A model generated the notes under the pieces. It did no database searches. It saw only the letters and a list, made by a program, of their open reading frames with translations, and was not told the DNA's origin. Below, piece after piece: positions 51,590-59,944 of a stretch of DNA of 64,000 nt (positions within the stretch are counted from its first letter, which is position 1; each line of letters opens with the position of its first letter). The stretch comes from Aureococcus anophagefferens. Its lineage: Eukaryota > Sar > Pelagophyceae > Pelagomonadales > Pelagomonadaceae. The position numbers and the translations under genes were made by a program. The DNA is taken from positions 1,811,150 through 1,875,149 of the forward strand of contig NW_008705561.1 in the NCBI RefSeq assembly GCF_000186865.1, in the 5' to 3' direction.

Positions 51590-54235
51590 TTACATGAGCG
51601 CGTTGCCGAGGGCCTCGTGGGTCGCGTTGCGGATGGCGGCCTCCGTGGCGAGGGAGCCGAACTGGGTCTTGATCTTGCGGCGCTGGGCGGCCTCGAGCGC
51701 GGAGCGGACCTCGGCCTGGCGCTGGCTCCGCGAGAGCCGCGGGTGGAAGAACTGGACGCTCAGCACGACGCGGTCGCCGGAGTCCGTTTCGCCGTCGTGC
51801 ACGGCCGCGTGCTCGAAGGAGTCGTCGTAGAGCAGCACGGCGCCCTCCGCGTAGCGCCGCGACGAGCCCGAGAGGCCCGGGTCGCCGCAGCGGAGGTCGC
51901 AGGGCCGGTCCGTCTTCGGCGCGAGGAGGCAGAGGTGGGCCGTGAGCCGCAGGTTCGTGGCGCCCGTGTCCGGCGCGAGCTCCGTGCCCGGCCCCAGCGC
52001 CGAGAGCACGACCTCGGCGACGCCGAGCTCCGCGGCCTCGCGGACGGCGTCGAGCGAGGTGAGCAGGCCGATCGTCCGCGGGCACGCGGCCGCGGCGGCC
52101 TCCGTGACGCCGTCGCCGCCGGCGCGGGCGACGAGGACGACCTCGCGCCAGGACGGGTCGACGTCGGCGCGGCCCGCGGCCGCGCGCGCGCGCAATCCGT
52201 CGCTCGACGACCCGGACGCGCCCGCGCGCGGCCAGTCCCGCTTCCGCGCGCCGCTCCGGCCGCCGTAGAGCTCGAGCACCTCCTCCATGATCATGGGGAA
52301 GGCGCCCGCGACCGCGCCGACGACGGCGTCGGCGAGCTTCGGGTCCGGCCACGCGGCCGCGGCCCGGAGCAGCGACGGCGCGCTGTAGACGCCGGGCCGC
52401 TGCCACGCGTCGGCCCAGCGGCAGGCGCGCCGCGCCGCGGCGCAGCCGTCGATGTGCCGCTCGGCGCAGAGCCGCGCCGCGTCCATGTCGGAGAAGTCGT
52501 TCTGGAGCGCGATCATGAGCTCGAGCGCCGCGTCGTCGGACGCGGCGTCCGCGTCGAGGCCCGCGGAGAAGTGGCCCACGGCGACGCGCGCGTGGCGGCC
52601 GTCGCCCGTCGCCTCGCGGAGCGCCTGGGCGAGCACGCCCGCGCGCACGTGGGGCGCCGCGTCGCCCGCGGCCGCGCGCTCGGCCGCGTCGCGCGCGAGG
52701 TCGTAGGCCTCGAGGTGCCGCGGCGGCGCCGCCTCGAGGTAGCACTTGGTCATGAAGTCCATGCACTGCGTCTTGAGGTGCAACGACCCGGACTCGGGCG
52801 TCTCGGGCGCCGCGTAGACGGCCCAGGCCGCGCGCCACGCGTCGAAGACCGCCTCGCTCCGCGGGCCCAGGCCCGCGGGCCGCTCGCCCCGCGCGAAGGC
52901 GTCGTCGTGGGCCCGCTGCCGCTCGCCGTCGTCCAACGTCATGGCGCAGAAGGCCTCGAAGAAGCGCGCGTGCGCGTGGCCGGCGCCGAGCGCGGGCGCG
53001 AGCTTCCTAGCGTCCTCGCGCGCCCTGCGCACGTGCGCGTCCCGCTTCGCCGCCGTGTTGTGCGCGCCCTGGACGCCGAAGACGGCCATGCCCCCGTGGA
53101 GCTCCCGCAGCTTGAGCTCCGCGTCCTCGCGGAGCACGGCGCCCGCGCGGGAGTCGCCGAAGCCGCCGCCGCCCGCGTCCGCGGCGGCCCGGAGCGCCGC
53201 GGCCTGCGACGCGTCGACGATCTTGCCGTCGACGATGACGTAGCGCGCCGTGCCCTCGTCGGCCGGCTTGGGCTTCGGCGGCGCCGCGGGCGCGACGTAG
53301 CCGTCGGACAGCGGCGCGAGCAGGTCCTCGACGTCGCGGACGTCGAGGGGGATGAGGCCCCGCGCGACGGCGCGGACGCGCGGCGGCCGCGCGGGGGGCG
53401 CGGCCTTGGCCGGCGCGGCGAGGAAGCCCTTCTTCACGGGCGGCGCGGCCGCCGCCGCGGGCCGCCGCCGGCACTGCGCGAGCGCGCGCTCGATCTGCGC
53501 CACCTCCGCGGGGCTCGGCGCGCCCGGGCCGGACGCGACGGCCTTCAGGGCGCCCTCGAGGTCCGCGGCGGCGGCGGGCCGGTCGCCGCGCTTCATGCGC
53601 GCGACGCCCCGCCGGAAGAGCGCCTTGCCGTGGCCGGGCGCGCGGTAGAGCAGCCCCGTCGCCTCGGCCTCGGCCTTCTTCGCGTCGCCGCTCTGGAGGT
53701 GGGCGAGGGACAGGTTGAGCGCGACGGACTCGAGCATGGACGTCTCCTCCGCGAGCACCGCGGCCTTGCGCGCGTCCGTCAACGCCTCGATCGCGCCGGC
53801 CCAGTCCCGCTTGCGGAACCTGTCGTCGCCCGCCTTCTTCCGCGCCTCGGCGCGCGCCCGGAACTGGGCCCGCGCGTCGTCGGGCGGCGGCGCCGCGGCC
53901 GGCGGCGTCGGCGCGAGCGTCGCCGCGGGCTTCGCCGCGTTCGGCGCGGCCCGGCGCCGCACGGCGACGGCCTCGACGAAGTGCGGCACGGCCTCGCGCA
54001 GGATCTCGTCGCCGCCCACCTTCTTGCCCTCGACGACGAGCTCGAGCGCCGCCGCGTCGAGGGGCGTCGCGCCGTTCTTGTCGTTCCAGAGCTTGGCCCA
54101 GTACTCGACGAGCTTCGCGACCGGCTGCGCCTCCCACTTCGTCGGCACGGTGATGGAGAAGGCGCCCTTCGACCGGTCCTCGACGTAGGAGAGCACGACC
54201 TTGCGCCGCGGCTTCTTGTCCTTTTTTTCGGCCAT
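51590..54235 (-). CDS. TPR plus aspartyl/asparaginyl beta-hydroxylase-domain protein with altered Fe ligand
   Basis: An 881-aa protein without signal peptide. Residues 1-85 form a small charged domain (RRKVVLSYVEDRSKGAFSI, LVEYWAKLW). TPR-type repeats lie at about 110-230 (GDDRFRKRDWAGAIEALTDARK, HGKALFRRGVARMKRG). The last ~180 residues resemble the AspH 2-oxoglutarate oxygenase domain: LAPDTGATNLRLTAHLCLL, CDLRCGD, YAEGAVLLYDDSFEHAAVHD, DRVVLSVQFFHPRLS. The distal Fe ligand His (H809) and the 2OG-binding Arg (R822) are kept. The first ligand, His in the P-H-T-G motif of animal AspH, is D756 here. Fe binding by Asp/His is plausible chemistry but differs from AspH. Cytosolic TPR-AspH fusions differ from the ER-anchored animal enzyme. 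The start was chosen at MAEKKDKK. Confidence 0.75.
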   Translation of the reverse strand: MAEKKDKKPRRKVVLSYVEDRSKGAFSITVPTKWEAQPVAKLVEYWAKLWNDKNGATPLDAAALELVVEGKKVGGDEILREAVPHFVEAVAVRRRAAPNAAKPAATLAPTPPAAAPPPDDARAQFRARAEARKKAGDDRFRKRDWAGAIEALTDARKAAVLAEETSMLESVALNLSLAHLQSGDAKKAEAEATGLLYRAPGHGKALFRRGVARMKRGDRPAAAADLEGALKAVASGPGAPSPAEVAQIERALAQCRRRPAAAAAPPVKKGFLAAPAKAAPPARPPRVRAVARGLIPLDVRDVEDLLAPLSDGYVAPAAPPKPKPADEGTARYVIVDGKIVDASQAAALRAAADAGGGGFGDSRAGAVLREDAELKLRELHGGMAVFGVQGAHNTAAKRDAHVRRAREDARKLAPALGAGHAHARFFEAFCAMTLDDGERQRAHDDAFARGERPAGLGPRSEAVFDAWRAAWAVYAAPETPESGSLHLKTQCMDFMTKCYLEAAPPRHLEAYDLARDAAERAAAGDAAPHVRAGVLAQALREATGDGRHARVAVGHFSAGLDADAASDDAALELMIALQNDFSDMDAARLCAERHIDGCAAARRACRWADAWQRPGVYSAPSLLRAAAAWPDPKLADAVVGAVAGAFPMIMEEVLELYGGRSGARKRDWPRAGASGSSSDGLRARAAAGRADVDPSWREVVLVARAGGDGVTEAAAAACPRTIGLLTSLDAVREAAELGVAEVVLSALGPGTELAPDTGATNLRLTAHLCLLAPKTDRPCDLRCGDPGLSGSSRRYAEGAVLLYDDSFEHAAVHDGETDSGDRVVLSVQFFHPRLSRSQRQAEVRSALEAAQRRKIKTQFGSLATEAAIRNATHEALGNALM

Positions 54236-54432
54236 ATGTGCTCGCGCGGCGCCTCTGCCGGCCGCGGCCTCGCAGCAGCGAAGCCCTTGTGGCAAATGAG
54301 TAAATGACGGTTCAACGACTTCCTTTACCCGAGCATATCAATGCCCAGCCTCGATTCGAGCACGACGACGCGCAGGGGCAGCCGCGCCGTCCGTGATCCG
54401 CCGTCCGTGATCCGCAGCCGCGCCGTGATCCG

Positions 54433-55254
54433 ATGGCCGCCCACTCGGCCCCGCCCCTCCCGCCGGCGAGTACGACGTGCACCTGCTTCTGGAATTTGTG
54501 CACGCCCCTCAAGGGCGGCAAGAACAAGACGCTGACGGACCTCGCGAGCGCCAAGGACGCGAGCGCCCCGAGCGCCGAGGACACGATCCAGGCGCAGCAG
54601 CAGTTCACGCGCGGCAGCGCCCTGCACAGCAAGGAGCAGCTCCACGAGGCCATCGCCGCCTACCGCGCCGCGGCGGTCCTCGACCCGACGCGCACGGACG
54701 TGCTCTACAACCTGGCGAACGCGCTCCAGGACGTGGGCCAGCTCCTCGAGGCGCGCCACGTCTACGCCAAGGTCATCGCCCTCATGCCGGACCACTACGC
54801 GGCGCACTACAACCTGGGCTACGTGCTCGAGGAGTTGGGGGAGATCGAGCCCGCGCTCCGCGAGTTCCGCACGGCGAGCGCGCTCGACCCGAACGACAAG
54901 GACGCGCTCGTCAACATCGGCAACATCCTCATGCAGCTCCACGAGATCGAGGCCGCCATCGCCGAGTACAAGAAGGCCGTGGCCCTCGATCCCACGTCCG
55001 TCATGGCCTTCTACAACCTCGCGTCGGCCGCGCACGCCCTCAACCAGCACGACCTCGCGAAGCAGTACTTCGCGAAGACGATCCTCCTCGACCCCCACTA
55101 CGCCGACGCCCACTTCAACCTCGGCATCGTCCACCAGGAGAGCGGCGTCCTCGACGAGGCCCTCAAGTGCTACGACGAGGCCGCGCGCCTCAACCCGGAC
55201 CTCGTCGAGGCCGTCCGCGCGGCCAACTCCATCCGCGCCAACGCCAACCGATGA
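54433..55254 (+). CDS. TPR protein
   Basis: A 273-aa protein with six or so tetratricopeptide repeats between residues 55 and 265, e.g. GSALHSKEQLHEAIAAYRAA, DVLYNLANALQDVGQLLEAR, YAAHYNLGYVLEELGEIEPA, DALVNIGNILMQLHEIEAAI and ADAHFNLGIVHQESGVLDEA. All have the canonical W/L-G/A-Y pattern and 34-residue spacing. The repeats resemble those of the O-GlcNAc-transferase/SPINDLY group, but no transferase domain follows. The first 50 residues contain C-x-C-F and a Lys stretch. It is likely a scaffold, divergent from the AspH-domain gene with a 197-bp gap containing short CCGTCCGTGATCCG repeats. Confidence 0.85.
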   Translation: MAAHSAPPLPPASTTCTCFWNLCTPLKGGKNKTLTDLASAKDASAPSAEDTIQAQQQFTRGSALHSKEQLHEAIAAYRAAAVLDPTRTDVLYNLANALQDVGQLLEARHVYAKVIALMPDHYAAHYNLGYVLEELGEIEPALREFRTASALDPNDKDALVNIGNILMQLHEIEAAIAEYKKAVALDPTSVMAFYNLASAAHALNQHDLAKQYFAKTILLDPHYADAHFNLGIVHQESGVLDEALKCYDEAARLNPDLVEAVRAANSIRANANR

Positions 55255-55398
55255 TCGGCGCCCCATCCGCGCGGGGGAGCGACACCTCCCCGCGCCCCGC
55301 TCGCTCTAAGAGGACCCACGGCCTGATCGCTTCAACATGAGATATCGTAAATGAAACTCCAAGCGAGGGCGGCTCTCGATGGTGCCGGTCGTGGCAGC

Positions 55399-57989
55399 AT
55401 GATCGCAGCCTCCCTGGCGCTGCTCGCGGCGTGCGGCGCGCGCGGCGCACCGAGCCCGCCGCCGACGGTCGCGGCGCTGCCGTCGCCGGCGCCGACGGTG
55501 TGCTCCAACGGCGCGTTCAAGGAGGAAGAGCCCATCTTCTGCTATCTGAGCCCGAACACGGACGCCTGCTGCGAGGCGATCAAGTTCCTCGGCGGCTGCG
55601 AGGACGGCGGCGCGTTCGCCGCCGGCGGCGCGCACGCCGGGTTCTGCCGGGCGTCCTGCGGCTACTGCGTGGGAGACTGGGTCTCGACGCCCCCGAAGAC
55701 GATCTCCGCGCCGCCGCGCGCGGCCGCGTCCCGCGACCCACGCGACCGAACTAACAAGCTCCGCGCGCAGGTGCCAGGACGGCCCACTGAAACGCTCAAG
55801 ACCAGATTTGTGCTCCGCGTCCAACTCGAGCCGTACCTGCTGCGCGGCGCTGCGGCGGTGGTGCGATCCGCCGTTCGGCCTCTTCGCCGTCGGCCAGGAA
55901 TTGTACGGCTACTGCGGCGAGACCCAGCGTGCCGTGACGATGGTCGAGCGCTTTCGACCGGGGGAAAAAAATGGTCACCGACGCATGTTGTAGGCGAGAC
56001 CTGCGGCTACTGCGCGGCCCCGGCGAAGGCGTCGGCGGCGCTGCCGGCGACGCGGGACCTCGACGTCGACGTCGTCGCCGTCGCGCTCCGCATGCTCGGC
56101 CTCGGCGCGGCGGCGCTCGTCGCGTGCGTGGTCCTCGAGTGCGCGGCGAAGGCGTGCTGCGGCCCCGCGGCGCGCGCCGTGCTCTGGCAGGTCCTGTCTC
56201 TGTTCGCGTTCGTCGCCGCGCTCGCGCTGTCCGTCGTCGGCGTCGCGCTCGCCGTCGCGGCCGCGCGCGGGTCCGGCGGCGCGCTGCTCCTGGGCGACGT
56301 CAAGTTCGAGGAGCTCACGGCGTCGCTCGACGACGCGTCGCAGACGCTGCGCTTCGAGAGCCTGAGCCACGTGACGTTCCGGCTGCGCGACGTCGGCTTC
56401 GGCCTCGGCGTCGAGACCGACGGCGCGCGGCTCACGGTGTCGTTCGCCCACGACGACTACGTGCGCCCCATCGGCACCATCGACGTGCCGCCCGTGGCCC
56501 TGGCGCCGGGCGAGGAGCGCACGTTCTACGCAGGGCAGGAAAAGATATCAAAATTTTCAACTTAAAAGGCTCCTATCTCTTCCGTTTTCCACTCGTTTCG
56601 GCTTATTTTTGGACGAGCGATCATCTCTCGGAACGGTCTCGAAGCATGGATGCTTTTTCCGGAACGCGCGCGCGCGCGCGGAACACTCACGTTGAAGCGA
56701 CGTTAAATCTCTCTTTTCCTGCCCAGGTTCTACGGCGGGACCGTGCTCGAGTTCGACTACGAAAGCTTTTGGGGAACTTGGGTAATGGCGCTGCGGCGGT
56801 GTCCGCCTCCTTTTCCCGCGTCGCGCAACGCCCGGTCGCAGGAGGACGCCGCGAAGCAGCGCGTCCGGCTCCTCGTCGGGCCCGCGGACGTGGGCTTCCG
56901 GGCGACGCCGAGCCGCGCGGCGGCCTGGTTCCTGCGCGACGGCGACCTGGACGTGTCTCACGTCGGTCCGCTGCGTCCGCGAAATGTCGCCTCGCGGCGA
57001 TACCCTACACCCGTCAGGTCTTCGCGTGCAACTACACGCTCGACGCGTACTCGCTCGCCGTCGCGGAGACGCGGTGCCACCGCGACAACGACCTCGCGGC
57101 GCGCGCCTACGCGGCGACGCGCGTCTTCGCCGTCGCGGCCCTCGCCGTCGGCGGTTTTGTCGTCGCGGCCCTCGCGGCGCTCTTCCACCGCATCTTCCCG
57201 CCGCGGCGCCTCGACGACGACGACGGCGACGCGGACGTCCACGCGGCGCCCTACGCGCGCGTCGTCGACGCGCGCGCAGCGGACGTCGAGCTCGTCTACC
57301 ACGCGCCCGAGACCGACGTCGAGGCCGCGGACGCCGCCGCGAAGCCGCCGGTCGTCGCCGTCGCCGTCGAGCCCGCGGTCGCGACGCCCGCGCCCCGGCG
57401 CCGCGCGGCCGGCGGCGCGCGCGAGGCCGACGCCGAGGGCGCGCCGTGGCGCTGCGCGGCGTGCACGCTCGCGAACCGCGCGCCGCGCTGCCGCGCGTGC
57501 GGCGCGCCCAGGCCCTGCGCGGGGCGCGCGTACGACGGCGGCGAGGAGACCAAGGAGGGCCCGGTCGCGGACGGCGGCGCGCTCGCCGCGGCGCGCGGCG
57601 CCCTCGAGGCCGTCCTCGACCGCGTGGGCGAGCCGGAGCCGGAGGCGGCGGAGGCGGCGGAGGCGGCCGAGGCGGCTGAGGCGGCGGAGGCGAGTTCGGC
57701 TCCGGCTTTGGAGGAGGCGAGTTCGGCGGCTCCGGCTTTGGAGGCGGCGAGTTCGGAGGAGGTGGTTCCCGCGGAGTCCGAGCCTGCGGAGCCGGAGCTC
57801 GAGCAGTCCGAGCCGAGCGATTCCGTGCCTGAGCCGAGCGACCCAGTTTCGGAGGAGCCGGTGCCCGCGGAGTCCGCGCCGATCGAACCGCCGCCGCCGC
57901 CCGAGCCCGCGCCGAGCGAGCCGCCGCCAGCGCCGCCGCCGGAGCCCGCGCCGACTCCGGCGGAAGCACCGGGCGATTGGCACGTCTGA
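55399..57989 (+). CDS. ShKT-like, multispanning membrane protein with RanBP2-type zinc finger (intron-rich)
   Basis: Inferred exons: 55399..~55668 (first donor unresolved), ~55771..55916, 55994..56522, 56727..56781, 56842..56952, 57018..57989. After a signal peptide (MIAASLALLAACGARG) come two ShKT-like Cys modules, VCSNGAFKEEEPIFC...CRASCGYC and CQDGPLKRSRPDLC...CGYC. Two membrane segments (residues near GLGAAALVACVVLECAA and LFAFVAALALSVVGVALAV), an ~190-residue lumenal domain and a third membrane span (FAVAALAVGGFVVAALAALF) follow. The cytosolic part has a RanBP2-type finger, WRCAACTLANRAPRCRACG, then Glu/Ala and Pro/Ser/Glu low-complexity repeats. The first intron must be 3n+1 long to reach the second Cys module; a branch-point-like CTAAC lies 20 bp before its acceptor. 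Two of its introns are clear introners. It may link an extracellular signal to a cytosolic partner, but no pathway is evident. Confidence 0.7.
55925..55993 (+). mobile_element. Introner element, short family C copy 2 (makes a GC-AG intron)
   Basis: A 69-bp element CAGCGTGCCG...ATGTTGTAG flanked by the perfect 8-bp repeat GCGAGACC (55917-55924 and 55994-56001). Taking the target copy as donor gives intron 55917..55993, which begins GC and ends AG. It restores TGC G|GC GAG ACC TGC GGC, completing the CGYC end of a ShKT module. The core matches the element at 43014-43093 (GCCGTGAC, TCGAG, TTTCGAC, GGG, AAAA, ATGG). An alternative GT at 55930 would also stay in frame but would duplicate part of the motif. 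Confidence 0.78.
56531..56726 (+). mobile_element. Introner element, family B
   Basis: A 196-bp element with TIRs CAGGGCAGGAAAAGA at the left and the complement of CTGGGCAGGAAAAGA at the right, flanked by the 8-bp duplication GTTCTACG (56523-56530 and 56727-56734). The intron 56523..56726 gives GAG CGC AC|G TTC TAC GGC in frame. Its interior contains CGGCTTATTTTTGGACGA and TCTCGAAGCA, which closely match the family A interior although the termini are unrelated. Confidence 0.9.
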
Positions 57990-58252
57990 GTAAGGGAGGA
58001 GGTGTATTGACGACGACGCCGAGCGGCGGCGCTTGAAGTCGTGTTGAAGCAAAGCGATTTGCAGCTCAGAGCTATAGGGCCCCGCGTGCGTGCGTCTGGC
58101 AGCTCGCCCTGTCGACGTGCGCAAGGCACGGGCGCGTCGCCGGGTCCCGTGTCGGCCGCGGCGCCGTCCTCGAGCTCACACTCACAGCTCGTGCGTCCCA
58201 GGAAGTGTGTCAGGCGCGTCTCGGCCAGTCCCGGGGCGGGAGAGCGCTTGCA

Positions 58253-58807
58253 ATGTTCGCCGCTTGCCTGCTGCTGGCGCTCGGCGCGCAGGGGCTCGTC
58301 GCCCCGCGGAACTCGGCATCCCAGGGCTCCGTCGCCCACGGCCCGGCGCCGCTCTGGTTCCTGGCCATGGCGGACGGGCGCGTCTCCACCGAGGCGCGAG
58401 CGTCGCCGGAGTGGGTCGACGCGCAATCGCGCGCGCTGCTCCTGCGCATGGGCGACTCCCTCGAGTCGAAGCGCGAGAAGTCCGCGGCGTACGATAGCCT
58501 CCTCCTGAGCCCGTCGGCGCCGGCGCTCCTCGACGCCGCGCTCGAGCTCCTCGACGAGACGGCCAGTTCGCCGCTCGCCAAGTCGCGGTTGCCCGTGCGG
58601 CTGCCGTCGCGTCGCGCGGCGCTCGGCTGCTACTCGCGGGCGCTCGACTACGTCGTCTCCGAGGGCTGCGACGTCTCCGGAGGGCACGAGGTCTACGGCG
58701 ACTGCCGTCGGACCCAGCTCCTCGACATCTTCCGCGAGCTCAAGGACCCGGACGGCCCGTCGGGCATCTACGCCTTGGAGGGCCGCCTCGTCGGCCGCGA
58801 CGTGTAG
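58253..58807 (+). CDS. Small plastid- or secretory-targeted hypothetical protein
   Basis: A 184-aa product starting MFAACLLLALGAQGLVAPRN, a signal peptide followed by L-V-A-P as in the PsbW and CRTISO-like precursors here. The rest is a predicted helical domain (VDAQSRALLLRMGDSLESKREK, ALLDAALELLDETAS, PSRRAALGCYSRALDYVVSE). No known motif was recognised. Codon bias matches confirmed genes and the frame is closed by TAG. The 263-bp gap upstream holds no gene. Confidence 0.6.
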   Translation: MFAACLLLALGAQGLVAPRNSASQGSVAHGPAPLWFLAMADGRVSTEARASPEWVDAQSRALLLRMGDSLESKREKSAAYDSLLLSPSAPALLDAALELLDETASSPLAKSRLPVRLPSRRAALGCYSRALDYVVSEGCDVSGGHEVYGDCRRTQLLDIFRELKDPDGPSGIYALEGRLVGRDV

Positions 58808-58847
58808 ATACGCCTCCCCCTGTGGAACATAAAAATCTCGATCGACA

Positions 58848-59876
58848 CTACAGCGCAAACCCCACGCCCATCGTCGCGACGAGGCCGCCGAGCGCCGCGG
58901 TCCGCGACGGGAGCTCCCCGAGGAAGAGCGCCGCCAGGACGCTCGCGACGACGGGCTCCAGGAGCGTCAGCGACGCCACGGTCGGCGCCGGGAGCCACTT
59001 GATGACGTAGTCGAGGCCCTGGTGCCCGACGAGCTGGGGCCCGAGGACGAACGCGAGGAGCAGCGCCGACGGCCGCGCCCCGAAGCCCGCGAGCGCGACG
59101 CCGCTCGCGAGGGCGCTCGCCAGGAGCAGGGCCGCCGCGGACAGGCACACGGCCGCCTGCCACGTCGGCGCGGCCACCCGCGCCCGCGCGTCGCGGCTGA
59201 GCAGCATGTTCGCGGCCCAGACGAGGCCCGCGCCGACCGCGAGCGCGTCGCCGGAGACGCAGGGCGGCAGCGCCGCGGCGACGGGGTTCGCCGACCGCGC
59301 CATGAGCGTCGCGCCGGCGATGGCCAACGCGACGCCGGGCCAGAAGCGCGGCGCGACGGCGTTGCCCAGGAGGAAGCGGTCCGCGACGCCGACCCACAAC
59401 GGCACGAGCGTCACGAGCACCGTCGACCGCAGGATCGTCGTCCGCGCCAGCGACAGGAAGAACAGTTGAAAGTGGAGCGCGAGGAAAAAGCCCGCAGCAA
59501 CCGCGCGGCGCAAATCCCGCGGCTCCATCGCGCCGAGCCCGCGCCGCACGGCCGGCGCGCACGCGAGCAGCGCCGTCGAGCCGGCCATGCGCCAGAACGC
59601 GATGGCCTGCGGCGCGACGGCGCCGGACACGCCCCGGGCCAGCACCGCCGACGAGCCGATGCCGACGACGGCGGCGGCGGTCACGCCCCAGAGCTTCGCG
59701 GGCGACGGCGCCGGCGCGCCGCCGCCGCCGCTGCTGGGGAGCGCGGTGTTGCCGCCGCCGCTGCGGAGCGCGCTGCCGCCGCTGCGGTGCTGTTTGCGAA
59801 GGACGGATCGCACGTTCGGCAACCGATATGCATCGCTGCAGGCGCCGACGACGAGCAAGAGCTGAACAGGGCTCAT
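58848..59876 (-). CDS. EamA/DMT-superfamily transporter
   Basis: A 342-aa protein with about ten membrane segments in two homologous halves typical of EamA drug/metabolite transporters. The first half has AFWRMAGSTALLACAP and TILRSTVLVTLVPLWVGV; the second has WAANMLLSRDARAR, LGPQLVGHQGLDYVIKWLPAPTVASLTLLEPVVASVLAALFLGE. The last stretch (TLLEPV-VA-LFLGE) is highly characteristic. The N-terminal ~60 residues start with a hydrophobic leader and a Ser/Gly spacer and may be a targeting signal. The substrate is unknown. The stop codon lies 40 bp from the convergent neighbour. Confidence 0.87.
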   Translation of the reverse strand: MSPVQLLLVVGACSDAYRLPNVRSVLRKQHRSGGSALRSGGGNTALPSSGGGGAPAPSPAKLWGVTAAAVVGIGSSAVLARGVSGAVAPQAIAFWRMAGSTALLACAPAVRRGLGAMEPRDLRRAVAAGFFLALHFQLFFLSLARTTILRSTVLVTLVPLWVGVADRFLLGNAVAPRFWPGVALAIAGATLMARSANPVAAALPPCVSGDALAVGAGLVWAANMLLSRDARARVAAPTWQAAVCLSAAALLLASALASGVALAGFGARPSALLLAFVLGPQLVGHQGLDYVIKWLPAPTVASLTLLEPVVASVLAALFLGELPSRTAALGGLVATMGVGFAL

Positions 59877-59944
59877 GCCTCCTTTGTTTCATGCAGCTGG
59901 CTCCTTTTGATTCAGACTTGAACTTCAAGTTGAAGGCATCACCA

